From contig PCBK01000016.1 in the NCBI GenBank assembly GCA_002731275.1, positions 1 to 64,000 on the forward strand: a DNA stretch of 64,000 nucleotides, written 5' to 3'. This stretch comes from Deltaproteobacteria bacterium. Its GTDB lineage: Bacteria > Myxococcota_C > UBA6777. Below the pieces are notes generated by a model. It ran no database searches. It was given only the letters and a program-made list of their open reading frames with translations, and was not told the DNA's origin. Position 1 is the first letter of the stretch. Every line of letters begins with the position of its first letter. Of this stretch, positions 8,187-17,885 are shown piece by piece. A program made the translations under genes and the position numbers.

Positions 8187-9851
8187 ATGTCTTTGTGTCG
8201 TGCTCTCTTGCTGACGTTGTGTGTCCTTTGTCTGCCTGTCGCACAAAGTACTGCACAGTCGGATACTTCGCGAGAATTATTGGTCTCTGTGCCACTACAA
8301 TCCTTGCATCAGCTCGGACTGACAACGGAAGACACCCACGAACAGCTTGGACACATTCGTCTGCGTCGTGCGCAATATGCTGCATTGAAGAAGCAAGGTG
8401 TGGATGTTCGTGTCCGTGCAGTCAATGGCGTGTTACCCGATGTGTTTTTGACACCGTATGAGATCGACACCGAGATGAAGCGGTTGGCCAAAACGTACCC
8501 TGATCGGGTTGAGCGCGTTAATTTGACACAGCGATTCAATATGCCAAAAACCCACGAAGGGCGTTCTCTTTATGCGCTTCGGCTTCGTGCGCAGCGTGGT
8601 GGTGAAGACAAAAACGCCCCTCGTCCTGTCGTCCTGTTCGACTCTCTACACCACGCACGTGAACTGATCACGCCGATGATTACGTTGCGTGCGGCCAAAC
8701 AACTCGTCGAAGGTTTTGGTCGCGATGAGGAGGTTACGGCGTGGCTTCGTCAGTACGAGATATGGATTGTTCCTGTCGTGAATCCCGACGGATATGCGTA
8801 TGTCTTCTCGGACAATCCTTTCTGGCGAAAAAATCGTCGTCCCAATCCTGACGGGAGCTTTGGTGTCGATCTCAACCGCAATTATCCCTATCAATGGGGA
8901 CAGTGTGGCTCCAACAGCGACAAAGGGGCGTCTGAAGTCTACAAAGGGAGCGCGGCTTCGAGTGAACCGGAGATCCAGACGATGATCGCGCTCGGAAAAG
9001 CCCTCCGTCCTTACCTGTATCTCACCTACCATTCTTACGGCAATGAGGTCGTCAGACCGTACATGTGTCGGACCTCTTCACAAGAAAGTATGATCAAAAA
9101 GATATGCCAGGAGCTGCTCTTTTCGAGCGGCTATCAAAACCGGACAGCGTCGAGCAGCGGGGAGAGTTTTGAACATTTTTACAGCCAGTTCAATTCATTC
9201 TCACTGTTGATCGAGGTTGGAGACGCCTTTCATCCTGAGGAGAACAAGATCGAAGGTTTTCTCAGCAAGGCGGATGAGACCTGGAAGACGATGCTCAAGA
9301 GGGGATTACAGGCTGGTCTGTTCGTCGGTGTGCGGGACAAAAAGAGTGGGGCACCGCTCGACGCGACGTTCTCTCTTGCGCCATTAAAGCACCACCTGGA
9401 TGATGTCCGGAAGACGCGAACAGATGGCTCCTTCCATATGTTGCTCTCACCAGGGACGTACACTTTACAGGTGAAAGTTGATGGATACGGGTTGTTGTCC
9501 AAACAGATCGAAGTGACAGAGAAAGAACCCCTTCGACTCGATATCTTGCTCCAAAAACAAGGCTCTGTCGACGATACGTTGGAGTCAGTGAGCGAGAGGG
9601 GAGCGGAACGCTCTGTTGATGATGGCGTGATGTCACAAGAAGAGATAATGATAGAGACGATACAAGAAGCGTCAAAGGAGCGACACAAAGACGCTGGATA
9701 TATCCACGAAGGCGTCCTTGAGCGCGATGGGCAACAAGAGTTTGCGGGGTGTTCTTGTTCGGGGAGTCGAGAGGAGAGGCCGTTTTCTGTGGTGTGGGGA
9801 GTGTTATTGTTGTGGGGATACTGGGTGTCTCGAAAGCGAAAGAAGAGATAG
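8187..9851 (+). CDS. Secreted M14 zinc carboxypeptidase with MYXO-CTERM-like tail
   Basis: ATG 8187 follows GAGGGG and sits directly after the upstream stop. Signal peptide at 1-23. The M14 zinc site is visible: HARE (HxxE, about residue 156), the substrate-binding NPDGYAY and DLNRNYPYQWG segments, the third zinc ligand in YHSYGN, and the catalytic glutamate in LLIEVGDAFHP (about 342). A carboxypeptidase-regulatory-like beta domain follows (about 375-455), then a Ser/Glu-rich linker. The C-terminus is GCSCSGSREER, a hydrophobic span and RKRKKR, resembling the MYXO-CTERM signal for processing and surface display. Likely substrate is peptides outside the cell. 554 residues. Confidence 0.88.
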   Translation: MSLCRALLLTLCVLCLPVAQSTAQSDTSRELLVSVPLQSLHQLGLTTEDTHEQLGHIRLRRAQYAALKKQGVDVRVRAVNGVLPDVFLTPYEIDTEMKRLAKTYPDRVERVNLTQRFNMPKTHEGRSLYALRLRAQRGGEDKNAPRPVVLFDSLHHARELITPMITLRAAKQLVEGFGRDEEVTAWLRQYEIWIVPVVNPDGYAYVFSDNPFWRKNRRPNPDGSFGVDLNRNYPYQWGQCGSNSDKGASEVYKGSAASSEPEIQTMIALGKALRPYLYLTYHSYGNEVVRPYMCRTSSQESMIKKICQELLFSSGYQNRTASSSGESFEHFYSQFNSFSLLIEVGDAFHPEENKIEGFLSKADETWKTMLKRGLQAGLFVGVRDKKSGAPLDATFSLAPLKHHLDDVRKTRTDGSFHMLLSPGTYTLQVKVDGYGLLSKQIEVTEKEPLRLDILLQKQGSVDDTLESVSERGAERSVDDGVMSQEEIMIETIQEASKERHKDAGYIHEGVLERDGQQEFAGCSCSGSREERPFSVVWGVLLLWGYWVSRKRKKR

Positions 9852-9855
9852 AAAA

Positions 9856-9878
9856 ACGTAGCGTAAATATACCCTACA
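9856..9878. repeat. 23-bp direct repeat, copy B
   Basis: Identical to 4819-4841. It starts four bases after the stop codon of the M14 peptidase gene. Confidence 0.75.
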
Positions 9879-10234
9879 ATGTCGGTCGACGAGGACTGCA
9901 CTGTCGATCTCGGTATGGGCTGTGACAGGTCCATCATCATGAATTACGGCGAGGATGTTTTTAAGTTGTTGATTATAGAGGATTTTGTGCTTTTTCTGTC
10001 GTGAAACGGCTGGCCGGGTTTGTGGTGCGGGGGTGGCGCGGGAATGGAATAATTTACCTGCTTGCCCTCATGTAGAGGATGAGCAACTCACAGACGCTGG
10101 ACGCGTGAGAACTTTTATGAAGGTCGTTGTGGCAGTAGGGGATGCGGGAACGTGAACATCAGCTTCGGGGCCGATGATCGTGGTTCACCTGGCTCAGCAG
10201 CGTGAGAAAGCTTCCGTGACGTCAACAACTTGTC

Positions 10235-10403
10235 CTTATAGCACTTGTAGGATTCCTGTCTCCTCGTTCGCCGAAACACAGCGAAGTCAAACGGAGAAAA
10301 CTGTCGAAACAGTGAACAGCACGGCAAAGCCGCACACCTGTTCAAGGAGCCTACATCTTTCTATCTCTCTTCCATTTTCAAAGAACGAAGTCCATTGGTA
10401 TCA
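10235..10403. repeat. 169-bp structured repeat, copy B
   Basis: Second copy of the element at 5203-5371, same orientation. The internal hairpin TGAACAG...CTGTTCA and the terminal arms are unchanged between copies; the four substitutions fall outside the arms and hairpin. Confidence 0.85.
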
Positions 10404-10627
10404 CTTTTGGTTTGGGCGTGTCAAGTTCGGAGATATGTGAAACATGTGTTCGTTGAGTAAGCAGTGCTTTTTTCGCCGGGATCGGGAACATGAGCGGGTG
10501 TGTGTTGACTTATGTAACGAAATGGGCATCTTGGAAGAATAGATCTTTGGAATGGTGTGACCGTTCTAGTTGTTGTACGTGAAGACCCGCATGAATTTTC
10601 ACCTTCGTAGCATGTAGGAGCGAGAGC

Positions 10628-13600
10628 TTGCAATCCATCATACGTTTGTTTTCGTTCGTCATTTTGGGATGTTTTTTGTGCACTTTGGCACCTTTGACGT
10701 CCGAGGCGCAATCGGGAAACTGGCAGGTTCGTCGTCGCGACCGTAGCCAGATTGTGATTCGTCGTTTAAAAGGCATCCTGAAGAACAAGCCCTTTTCGAG
10801 CTATGCATTTCGTCAATTAATGCGGTATTACGGCACATCCAGCGCCAAACGTAAGTTGGAAGCTTACTACAAGAAGGCGTTGAGACGCTCTCCTTCCGCA
10901 GTCAATTATAAAATCATCCTTGCCCGTTTGTATCGATACCAGCGCAAATTTACGCCAGCTCTTCAGATGTATCAGCGCGTGCGCAAGGTGCGTCCCAAAT
11001 CACAGGCTGTGATCCTCGGTGAGGCGGCGTGTCTGCTTGGTTTGAAGAAGCGCAAACAGGCGATCGCGTTGTTTCAATCGTTGCTCCCTCGCCTCAACAA
11101 GAGCCAGCGCCGCCGTATCCTGAAGAAGATGTTGCGGGCGGCGCTTGAGGCGAAAGACGATGCCTCGATCAAGTATGCGTTAACATCCCTCCAAAAAGAG
11201 AAGATCTCCAGCAGTCAACGGTTGGAGTTGGCGCGTTTGCTCGTGCGGTATGGGCACGCAAAAGAAGCGATTGTCCAGTTTGAGGTGGCGCTGAAGAAGG
11301 CGCGTGGTGCTAAGCGCGTGAATCTGTTGATGGAGCTCGCACGTGTGGAGCTGCGAGACAAACAGTACAACAAGGCTCTGTCCCGTGTGAAGGAAGCGCG
11401 CAAGAGCCGCAGTCGTTTGGGTTGGTTACGCAAAGAGTTGTTGGCGTTGGAGATTGAGATCTACCGACAGCAAAAGCAGCTGTCTGTGTTGGTCCAGCGA
11501 CTCGCCGAGAAGTGGAGAGGGACAAAGAAGTACGAACAGGTGGTGTTGTTGGCCCGGTTGTATCATGAGATTCAACAGGGACAAGAGGGGCAATACATGG
11601 ATATCCTGGCGCTGAAGCTCAAACCCTCTGCCCGTGAACCCCGCCTTCGTGTGATCAAGTGGTTTACCCGTATGAAGGAGCCCGAAAAGGTCCGCGAACA
11701 CATCCTTAAACTGATCAAGTACAAAGGCGCTGAGCCCAGACATTATATCCAGGTCGCGAATTTCCAATTGCGGGAGTCCGGACGTTCCAATTACACAGAG
11801 CCTCGTTGGAGTCCTTCCTGGGGGTTGATGACGTACTGTCGTTATCTCAAAAAGAAACCACGAAAACCTCGACGACGTCGTTACCGCTATGGTTTTGGAT
11901 ACTATCGCTATCGCTATCGCAGCCGATACCGTTACCGCTCAGCCAAACAAAAGGCCCGCTGTCGACGCTCGACGTGGGAATCCTACAGAAGAAAGCGTTT
12001 GAGCCGCTGGACCAAGTTTTATGGCAAGTCGAAAGTGCGTCAAAAACAATTTAAGTTGGCGATGAGCTTGTTGACGAAGTGTATGAGGCGTTTTCCCAAG
12101 CGGTGGGAGACGTTGCTTCAGATCGAGAGCTTGTTTGACAAGCATGGACAGCGTACGAAAGCGAAAGAGGCCTTGCGGAGGCTTGTACGTGCGACGGACG
12201 ACAATATTGGGCGCTTACAACATATGAAGCGATTGCTCGTCCAAACAGGGAACGTCTCTTCCTTGCGGCGGATCTTCAGTAAGGTGTTGCGTCAACGCCG
12301 TATCGCACCGCAGCGTGCGAAAGATCTACTCTCTTACTTGTATGAGGATTGGTTACGAGAGCAACGCCTTCACGCCTCCAAATCCAAGCGTAAGTTACAT
12401 CCTCGTGTTTGGCGAGGCAGTCCATGTCCACAGATTCGCCGAATTTTGCGCGGGACACTCAAGAAGATGCCCCAACGGTACATCTCCCAAAAGCCGCTGC
12501 TTGCACTCCAGCTCGCCTCGATGGCATGGGGTTGTAAGGCCAATGATTCGTTTATCGCGAAGTTGATCCAAAAACAAGAGAAGCAATTGATGGGTGATCC
12601 ACAGGGGCTCAAGCACCTGATGAGGACCTACATTAAATATGACCACCATAAGGCGATGGGGCGGCTGCTCTCACAGCTCTTGCGCCACAAAGATATCAAG
12701 TGGCTGTTTCAATTTATGAGTCCTATTTTGCAACAGCTTCGTGGTGATTCGTCTGGTGGTGTGTTGCGCCATCTCGTGCGTACGTTCCCCGAACGGCCGG
12801 ATTTTGTGTGCCGTGCGATTGAGATGTTCTGCTCGAAAAAATCGAGCTGTATGGGGAGTAAAGAGGCGATCGACACACTGATTGATAAGCCTAAGACCCC
12901 ACCCATTGCGCTTATTCGTGCGATCAAGGCGACATCGGTGTTTCGACTTTTTCCACGTGCGCGATTGAAGTGGCTTCAAAAGTTGGTCAAGAGACATTGG
13001 GATGAGCCGCCTGTGTTGCAGCAATTGGCCGAACAAAACACCATGTACACGGCGCTCGCCAACTACACGATTCGTCGTCAATTGTCTCCAGCTTACCGCA
13101 AGCTTCATCGGCGGGCGATTTTGCGTGTGCTCTCCCTACGCGAAGTCGCTCCTGAAGATTCCCAGAAATGGGGGGGGATGCTCGTACGTCACTTGCGGTT
13201 TATTTCGAGAAAATACAGCGAGCGCAACAAGGTCTTGTTTCTCTTGGAGAAGGTCCTACCTCGTTTTCCAGAGCTGAGACGCTTCGTGATTGGGTTTTTG
13301 CTCAAAGATTATCGGTATCGTCGATATGGTCGAATGCGCCTCATTCATATGTTGACCCATAAACCTCGCTTCGAAGATCTACTGATGCTCCAAACGTATT
13401 ATTATTGGCTTGGACATAAGCGGCAGGCGTTGATACAGCAAATCCTCGCCAACTTAAAGCGACCCGAGGAGATCGTCGTCATCGAACTCTTTGCGCGGCA
13501 AAAAGGGAAGATCAATTACCCATTGCAGGTCGCTGCGTTGAGGCGATTGCTCCAACTGCGCTCCAACGATCGGGCGCTGCTGCGTCGTTTGGCAAAGGCG

Positions 13601-15331
13601 CTCGATAAATCGGGCAACACAAAAGAGGCCGATGGGGTCTGGTTGCGCTTGTTGCGGCTTCGTGGTGCCGAGCTGACCTCCGTCGCGAGACTCACCCGCC
13701 TCGAAAAATACTGTTGCGCAGATCGAGCTTCTCAACGGCGTATTCGTCGTCTCTTTACGATCGCCTTGGAACGTCATCGTATGCAAAAGATCTGGCCACT
13801 GCTCAAGGGGGTGTTGGCGAAACTCAAGAAGAAAGAGCAGTCCTTTTTGCTCGCACATGTCTTGAGAAGTCCAGACCTCGATCAGGCGCGTAGAGCAGAT
13901 CTTGCACAGCTTGCCTATCGTCAAAATCTCCCCAAGATCGCGATCCAACTGTACCAACAGCTCATTAAGTACGGGAAGGTCAAACCTATCCACCACAAAA
14001 AGCTCGCGACACTGCTTGATAAGTCAGGGAAGTATAACGAGGCTTATGATTCTTGGAAGTCCTACATCGCGCAAAAAGGCATTGGTGATCAAGAAGGGTT
14101 TTTCAACACATTGGCTGGAAAACAGATCTCCACAGGAGATAGGCAACTTGCGATGCTTTCGTATTATCGAGCGCTCTTAAAAAAGAAGCCTGTTGATAAG
14201 AGCAAAGAGAAAGAGTCTATCGTGCGCTTGCAAGAGCAGGGAAAAGGGTTGAAGGCGTGGGCACGGTGGCTGTGGCTTCAGGGGACACGTGCGAGTGATT
14301 GTCTGAAGGGTGATGAAGCGACCGCGACATTCTCTCTAAGTGTCCCTAAAACAATGTGGCAATACAACACCGAGTATCGTGGTCCAGTGGCGTTCTTCGA
14401 TCGATGCCATTGGAATCTCAAGACCCAATCTGTCGATCAGCTTAAGTTACTCGCCAAGTATATGAAGAAAAACCCTAAATTTGCGCTTGATATTCGTGGG
14501 AGCGCGGACGCGCAATCCGAACCTGACGCCGATTTCCTTGCGACACAGAGAGCCTATGCGCTCCAACGTGCCCTTGGACGGTTTGGTATCGCGCTCGGTC
14601 GTATGAAGGTCGGAAAAAACGACAGCACGCTGCTGTGTGATACACAAACATCCAGCGAGAGGTGTCGGCTGTATAAACGCCAAGTGTCCATCGGTAAGAC
14701 AGTCATGCAGAGCGGGTGGTATATGAGGATGGATGCGGACAAAGATGGTGTCAAAGACGCCTTCGACTTTTGTCCACTCCACCACAAGAGTTTATATGCT
14801 TCGAGACGTCGCAGAAGCCGTCGTTATTATAGTTCGTATTGGCGTCGAAGACGTGGATATCGTCGGGTGAAAAAGAAGAAACTTCCAAAGGCCAAGCCCG
14901 GTTGTCCTTCTGGTAAGTTTGTCCAGGCTTTGCAAGGCGTCGTAAAGGACGAGATCAAACTCTTTGTGCAGCCGACGTTCTATTACAACCGTTACACCAT
15001 GCCACGACGCTCACAAGAGGTGCTTCGGCAGCTTTCGGCGTTTTTGTTACTTTCACCTCACCTTGGACGTGTACAGGTGGAGATCACACCTATCGTCAGG
15101 AGACAGACGTCTCGCTACTATCGCTCTTATGGATCCTCTAGCTGGTTACATAAGCGAAGAGTTCGTGCGCTACGTCGCTATCTCGCGCGCTATGGTGTCC
15201 CTTCAAGTCGTCTCCAATTTAAGGTCATGCCTTCAAAGGTGAAGCCTTACGCCAGTCGCTATGTCCAGCCAAAGATTGTCTTCCGACTCCTGGAATCCAA
15301 GGCATCCAAGACCGGCCGTAGTTCTACGTGA
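10628..15331 (+). CDS. Giant periplasmic/envelope TPR protein with OmpA-like C-terminus
   Basis: 1567 residues. Starts at TTG with GGAG 9 bases before it and a signal peptide (IIRLFSFVILGCFLCTLAP...SEAQS). Helical tetratricopeptide-type repeats fill most of the protein (about 40-1200). A strongly basic Arg/Tyr-rich insert lies near 417-445 (RRRRYRYGFGYYRYRYRS). The C-terminus has a first OmpA-like domain (FALDIRGSADAQ..., about 1275-1365), a TSP3-type calcium motif (DADKDGVKDAFDFCP), a second Arg/Tyr-rich stretch and a second OmpA-like domain (about 1430-1555). OmpA-like domains bind peptidoglycan, so the protein is probably cell-wall-attached with a long TPR scaffold. No clear partner nearby. 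Very Lys/Arg-rich throughout. Confidence 0.8.
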   Translation: MQSIIRLFSFVILGCFLCTLAPLTSEAQSGNWQVRRRDRSQIVIRRLKGILKNKPFSSYAFRQLMRYYGTSSAKRKLEAYYKKALRRSPSAVNYKIILARLYRYQRKFTPALQMYQRVRKVRPKSQAVILGEAACLLGLKKRKQAIALFQSLLPRLNKSQRRRILKKMLRAALEAKDDASIKYALTSLQKEKISSSQRLELARLLVRYGHAKEAIVQFEVALKKARGAKRVNLLMELARVELRDKQYNKALSRVKEARKSRSRLGWLRKELLALEIEIYRQQKQLSVLVQRLAEKWRGTKKYEQVVLLARLYHEIQQGQEGQYMDILALKLKPSAREPRLRVIKWFTRMKEPEKVREHILKLIKYKGAEPRHYIQVANFQLRESGRSNYTEPRWSPSWGLMTYCRYLKKKPRKPRRRRYRYGFGYYRYRYRSRYRYRSAKQKARCRRSTWESYRRKRLSRWTKFYGKSKVRQKQFKLAMSLLTKCMRRFPKRWETLLQIESLFDKHGQRTKAKEALRRLVRATDDNIGRLQHMKRLLVQTGNVSSLRRIFSKVLRQRRIAPQRAKDLLSYLYEDWLREQRLHASKSKRKLHPRVWRGSPCPQIRRILRGTLKKMPQRYISQKPLLALQLASMAWGCKANDSFIAKLIQKQEKQLMGDPQGLKHLMRTYIKYDHHKAMGRLLSQLLRHKDIKWLFQFMSPILQQLRGDSSGGVLRHLVRTFPERPDFVCRAIEMFCSKKSSCMGSKEAIDTLIDKPKTPPIALIRAIKATSVFRLFPRARLKWLQKLVKRHWDEPPVLQQLAEQNTMYTALANYTIRRQLSPAYRKLHRRAILRVLSLREVAPEDSQKWGGMLVRHLRFISRKYSERNKVLFLLEKVLPRFPELRRFVIGFLLKDYRYRRYGRMRLIHMLTHKPRFEDLLMLQTYYYWLGHKRQALIQQILANLKRPEEIVVIELFARQKGKINYPLQVAALRRLLQLRSNDRALLRRLAKALDKSGNTKEADGVWLRLLRLRGAELTSVARLTRLEKYCCADRASQRRIRRLFTIALERHRMQKIWPLLKGVLAKLKKKEQSFLLAHVLRSPDLDQARRADLAQLAYRQNLPKIAIQLYQQLIKYGKVKPIHHKKLATLLDKSGKYNEAYDSWKSYIAQKGIGDQEGFFNTLAGKQISTGDRQLAMLSYYRALLKKKPVDKSKEKESIVRLQEQGKGLKAWARWLWLQGTRASDCLKGDEATATFSLSVPKTMWQYNTEYRGPVAFFDRCHWNLKTQSVDQLKLLAKYMKKNPKFALDIRGSADAQSEPDADFLATQRAYALQRALGRFGIALGRMKVGKNDSTLLCDTQTSSERCRLYKRQVSIGKTVMQSGWYMRMDADKDGVKDAFDFCPLHHKSLYASRRRRSRRYYSSYWRRRRGYRRVKKKKLPKAKPGCPSGKFVQALQGVVKDEIKLFVQPTFYYNRYTMPRRSQEVLRQLSAFLLLSPHLGRVQVEITPIVRRQTSRYYRSYGSSSWLHKRRVRALRRYLARYGVPSSRLQFKVMPSKVKPYASRYVQPKIVFRLLESKASKTGRSST

Positions 15332-15448
15332 ACTGTGGTCGGATATAAGGCTCGCTCCTGCGAGGAAAATATCATATCGTGGTTGTACGTGGGTTTTGTG
15401 GGAGAACCACCAAGTGCTTGTCTCACAAAGTCAATGAGTAGGCAGGGG

Positions 15449-15484
15449 GTAGACAGCCCCAATGTTGTCTGTGGGGCTGTCTAC
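15449..15484. terminator. Bidirectional hairpin between convergent TPR gene and lon
   Basis: A perfect 12-bp stem, GTAGACAGCCCC (15449-15460) with GGGGCTGTCTAC (15473-15484), and a 12-base loop. It lies 118 bases after the TPR stop and 20 bases after the lon stop. It has no T-run on either side, so termination may not be purely intrinsic. Confidence 0.6.
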
Positions 15485-15503
15485 GTGTGAGGAGGTTGGC
15501 AGC

Positions 15504-17885
15504 TTACGCTGCTGCGCGGTTTTTGGAGGGATTGTGCTCTGTGTGGAGTTTTTTGAGGGGAGAGTGGACGTGTTCTTCGAGCGCAAGGTCGAGGACTTCT
15601 TGCATGTCTTCGACAGGGAAGAACTCCATTGTGTCTTTGATCTCTGCTGGGATCTCATCCAAATCAACTTCATTGCGTTTGGGGATGATGACTCTCGTGA
15701 GACCTGCTCTGTGGGCTGCGAGGACCTTCGCTTTGATGCCTCCAACGGGAAGGACGCGACCTCGCAAAGTGCATTCTCCTGTCATGGCTGTATCTGAGCG
15801 GACCTTTCGACCTGTCAACAACGATGTCAGCGCCGTAAAGATCGTGACACCTGCGGAGGGACCATCTTTTGGGACGGCACCTGCCGGTACGTGGATGTGA
15901 AGGTCTGTGTTCTCTCTGAAGGAAGGAGAGATACCCAGCTCATCTGCGTGACTGCGGACATAAGTAAGGGCCGCTCGCGCTGATTCTTGCATCACATCGC
16001 CAAGTTTTCCCGTGATTTCAAGGTGGCCTTTGCCCTGCATCTTTGTCGTCTCGATGAAGAGGATGTCACCTCCTACAGGGGTCCAGGCGAGACCGACAGC
16101 GACACCTGGTGTGGCCGTTCTCTCTGAGACCTGATCGAAGAACCTTGGTTTCCCAATATGTTCTTTTAGATCTGGAGCATCGATGAGCATCTTGGGCGGC
16201 TTGCTGTCTTTGTTTCGGACAAATTCGAGTGTCAGACTTCTAAAGAGTTTTTGGATCTCTCTGTTGAGTTGTCGTACACCAGCTTCGCGGGTGTAGTGTT
16301 GAATCATCGACTGGAGGGCTTCATCACTCAATGAAACTTGGCCAGTCATGCCGTGCTCTTTGGCTTGTTTGGGCAACAAGTGGTGTCGAGCGATGGCTTG
16401 TTTTTCCTCTGACGTGTACCCTGATAACTCGATGATATCGAGACGGTCTCGCAGAGGCGCGGACATTTGACTGAGATCGTTGGCGGTACAGATAAAGAGT
16501 ACCTCGGACAAGTCAAAGGGTTGTTCGATGTAGTGGTCTGTGAACGTTGCATTCTGTTCGGGGTCGAGGACTTCGAGCAGTGCAGCTTCAGGGTCTCCGT
16601 TCCAGCTACGGCTGAGTTTGTCAATCTCGTCGAGGAGGATGACGGGGTTTTTGACACCAACTTTTTTCAGCGCGTGAATGATTCGACCGGGGAGGGCGCC
16701 GACGTACGTGCGTCTGTGTCCTCTCATCTCGGCTTCGTCGCGGATGCCACCGAGGGCGATGCGAGCGAGTGGGCGACCTGTTGCGTCAGCGATGGACTGC
16801 GCGAGGGAGGTCTTACCAACTCCTGGAGGGCCTGCGAAACACAGGATGGTCCCACGTGCCTTCTCTGAGACTTGTGAAAAGGCCATGTGTTCGAGAATGC
16901 GCTTTTTGATGTCTTGCAGGCCAAAGTGGTCTGCGTCGAGCTGCTCGGAGACATTGTCGAGATCCTTCAGGACTTCGACGCGGTCGTCCCATGGCAACGC
17001 TTTCATCCACTCCAGGTAGTTGAGGATGACGTTGTACTCGGCTTGGTTTTTCGACATCTTCTCAACTCTGGAGAGTTCACGCATCACGACCTTTTCGACT
17101 TCTTCGGGGAGTGTCGTGTTTTCGAGCCACTCTTTGATCGGTTGAAGTTCTTGGGATTCTTCTTCACCGAGCTCTTTCTTGATGGCTCGCAATTGCTCTC
17201 GGAGCAAGGCTTCCCGGTGGTTTTTGGCCATGTTTTGTTGAATCTCTCCCTCAATGCTCTGCTTGACGTCCATCCGTGCTTTGAGATGGGTCAGCAGAGA
17301 GAGGACTTTCTCCAGTCGCTCTTCGAGGTCGAGTGTCAAGTAATAATCGAGCTCCTCTTCCGTGGGCAGGCCGAGCCGTGCAATCATCGCATCAGCGAGC
17401 AATCCCGGTGACTCTGGAATGTCATCTGCCATTCCAAACTGAGCCGGTGCTTGTTCGAGGGCTTGTAATAACTCTTTGCGTAAGAGCTGTGCGAGGTCTT
17501 TTGTTCGAGAGGAATGTTCGTTGTGTTCGATGGCGGCTGCACCTTTGGCCATCCAATAGGGCTGGTCCTCGACCAGCTCGTCGATGGTGATGCGAAACAG
17601 TCCTTCGACTGTGACTCTATAGTGGTCTGGGCGTTTGACGATGCGGTGCAGTCGAGCCCAGGTGCCAATGGGATGAAGGTCTTCTAACTGCGGATTTTCA
17701 GTCTCTGGTTGCAGTTGGACCATGACACCAAACTCTGCGCCTGGTGTGAGTTCTTCTATCAATTGAGTGGAACGTTTACGCCCGACTGAGAGCGTTATCA
17801 TCGAACCTGGAAACAAAATACCGTTGCGTAACGGCATGATAGGAAATGGATGCGCCGGCACTGTTTTTGTTTCTTTGGTTTGCAT
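15504..17885 (-). CDS. lon: ATP-dependent Lon protease (endopeptidase La)
   Basis: 793 residues, usual length for Lon A. LON substrate-binding domain at about 14-210, coiled segment, AAA+ module with Walker A GPPGVGKT (352-359) and Walker B VILLDEID (about 415-422), and the protease domain with the catalytic dyad Ser677 (PKDGPSAG) and Lys720 (GGIKAK). It degrades misfolded and regulatory proteins in the cytoplasm. GGGAG 5-9 bases before the ATG sets the start. The promoter region contains an inverted repeat (see 17956-17991). The frame ends NPSKNRAAA and is followed by a strong hairpin. Confidence 0.98.
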   Translation of the reverse strand: MQTKETKTVPAHPFPIMPLRNGILFPGSMITLSVGRKRSTQLIEELTPGAEFGVMVQLQPETENPQLEDLHPIGTWARLHRIVKRPDHYRVTVEGLFRITIDELVEDQPYWMAKGAAAIEHNEHSSRTKDLAQLLRKELLQALEQAPAQFGMADDIPESPGLLADAMIARLGLPTEEELDYYLTLDLEERLEKVLSLLTHLKARMDVKQSIEGEIQQNMAKNHREALLREQLRAIKKELGEEESQELQPIKEWLENTTLPEEVEKVVMRELSRVEKMSKNQAEYNVILNYLEWMKALPWDDRVEVLKDLDNVSEQLDADHFGLQDIKKRILEHMAFSQVSEKARGTILCFAGPPGVGKTSLAQSIADATGRPLARIALGGIRDEAEMRGHRRTYVGALPGRIIHALKKVGVKNPVILLDEIDKLSRSWNGDPEAALLEVLDPEQNATFTDHYIEQPFDLSEVLFICTANDLSQMSAPLRDRLDIIELSGYTSEEKQAIARHHLLPKQAKEHGMTGQVSLSDEALQSMIQHYTREAGVRQLNREIQKLFRSLTLEFVRNKDSKPPKMLIDAPDLKEHIGKPRFFDQVSERTATPGVAVGLAWTPVGGDILFIETTKMQGKGHLEITGKLGDVMQESARAALTYVRSHADELGISPSFRENTDLHIHVPAGAVPKDGPSAGVTIFTALTSLLTGRKVRSDTAMTGECTLRGRVLPVGGIKAKVLAAHRAGLTRVIIPKRNEVDLDEIPAEIKDTMEFFPVEDMQEVLDLALEEHVHSPLKKLHTEHNPSKNRAAA

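Larger units (their letters stand above)
9852..10627. other. Intergenic repeat-bearing region B
   Basis: 776 bases without a supported gene. It holds the 23-base motif (9856-9878), only four bases after the peptidase stop, and copy B of the 169-bp repeat (10235-10403). The segment between motif and repeat shows no similarity by eye to the matching segment of region A. The last 40 bases carry the ribosome binding site of the TPR gene. Confidence 0.7.
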
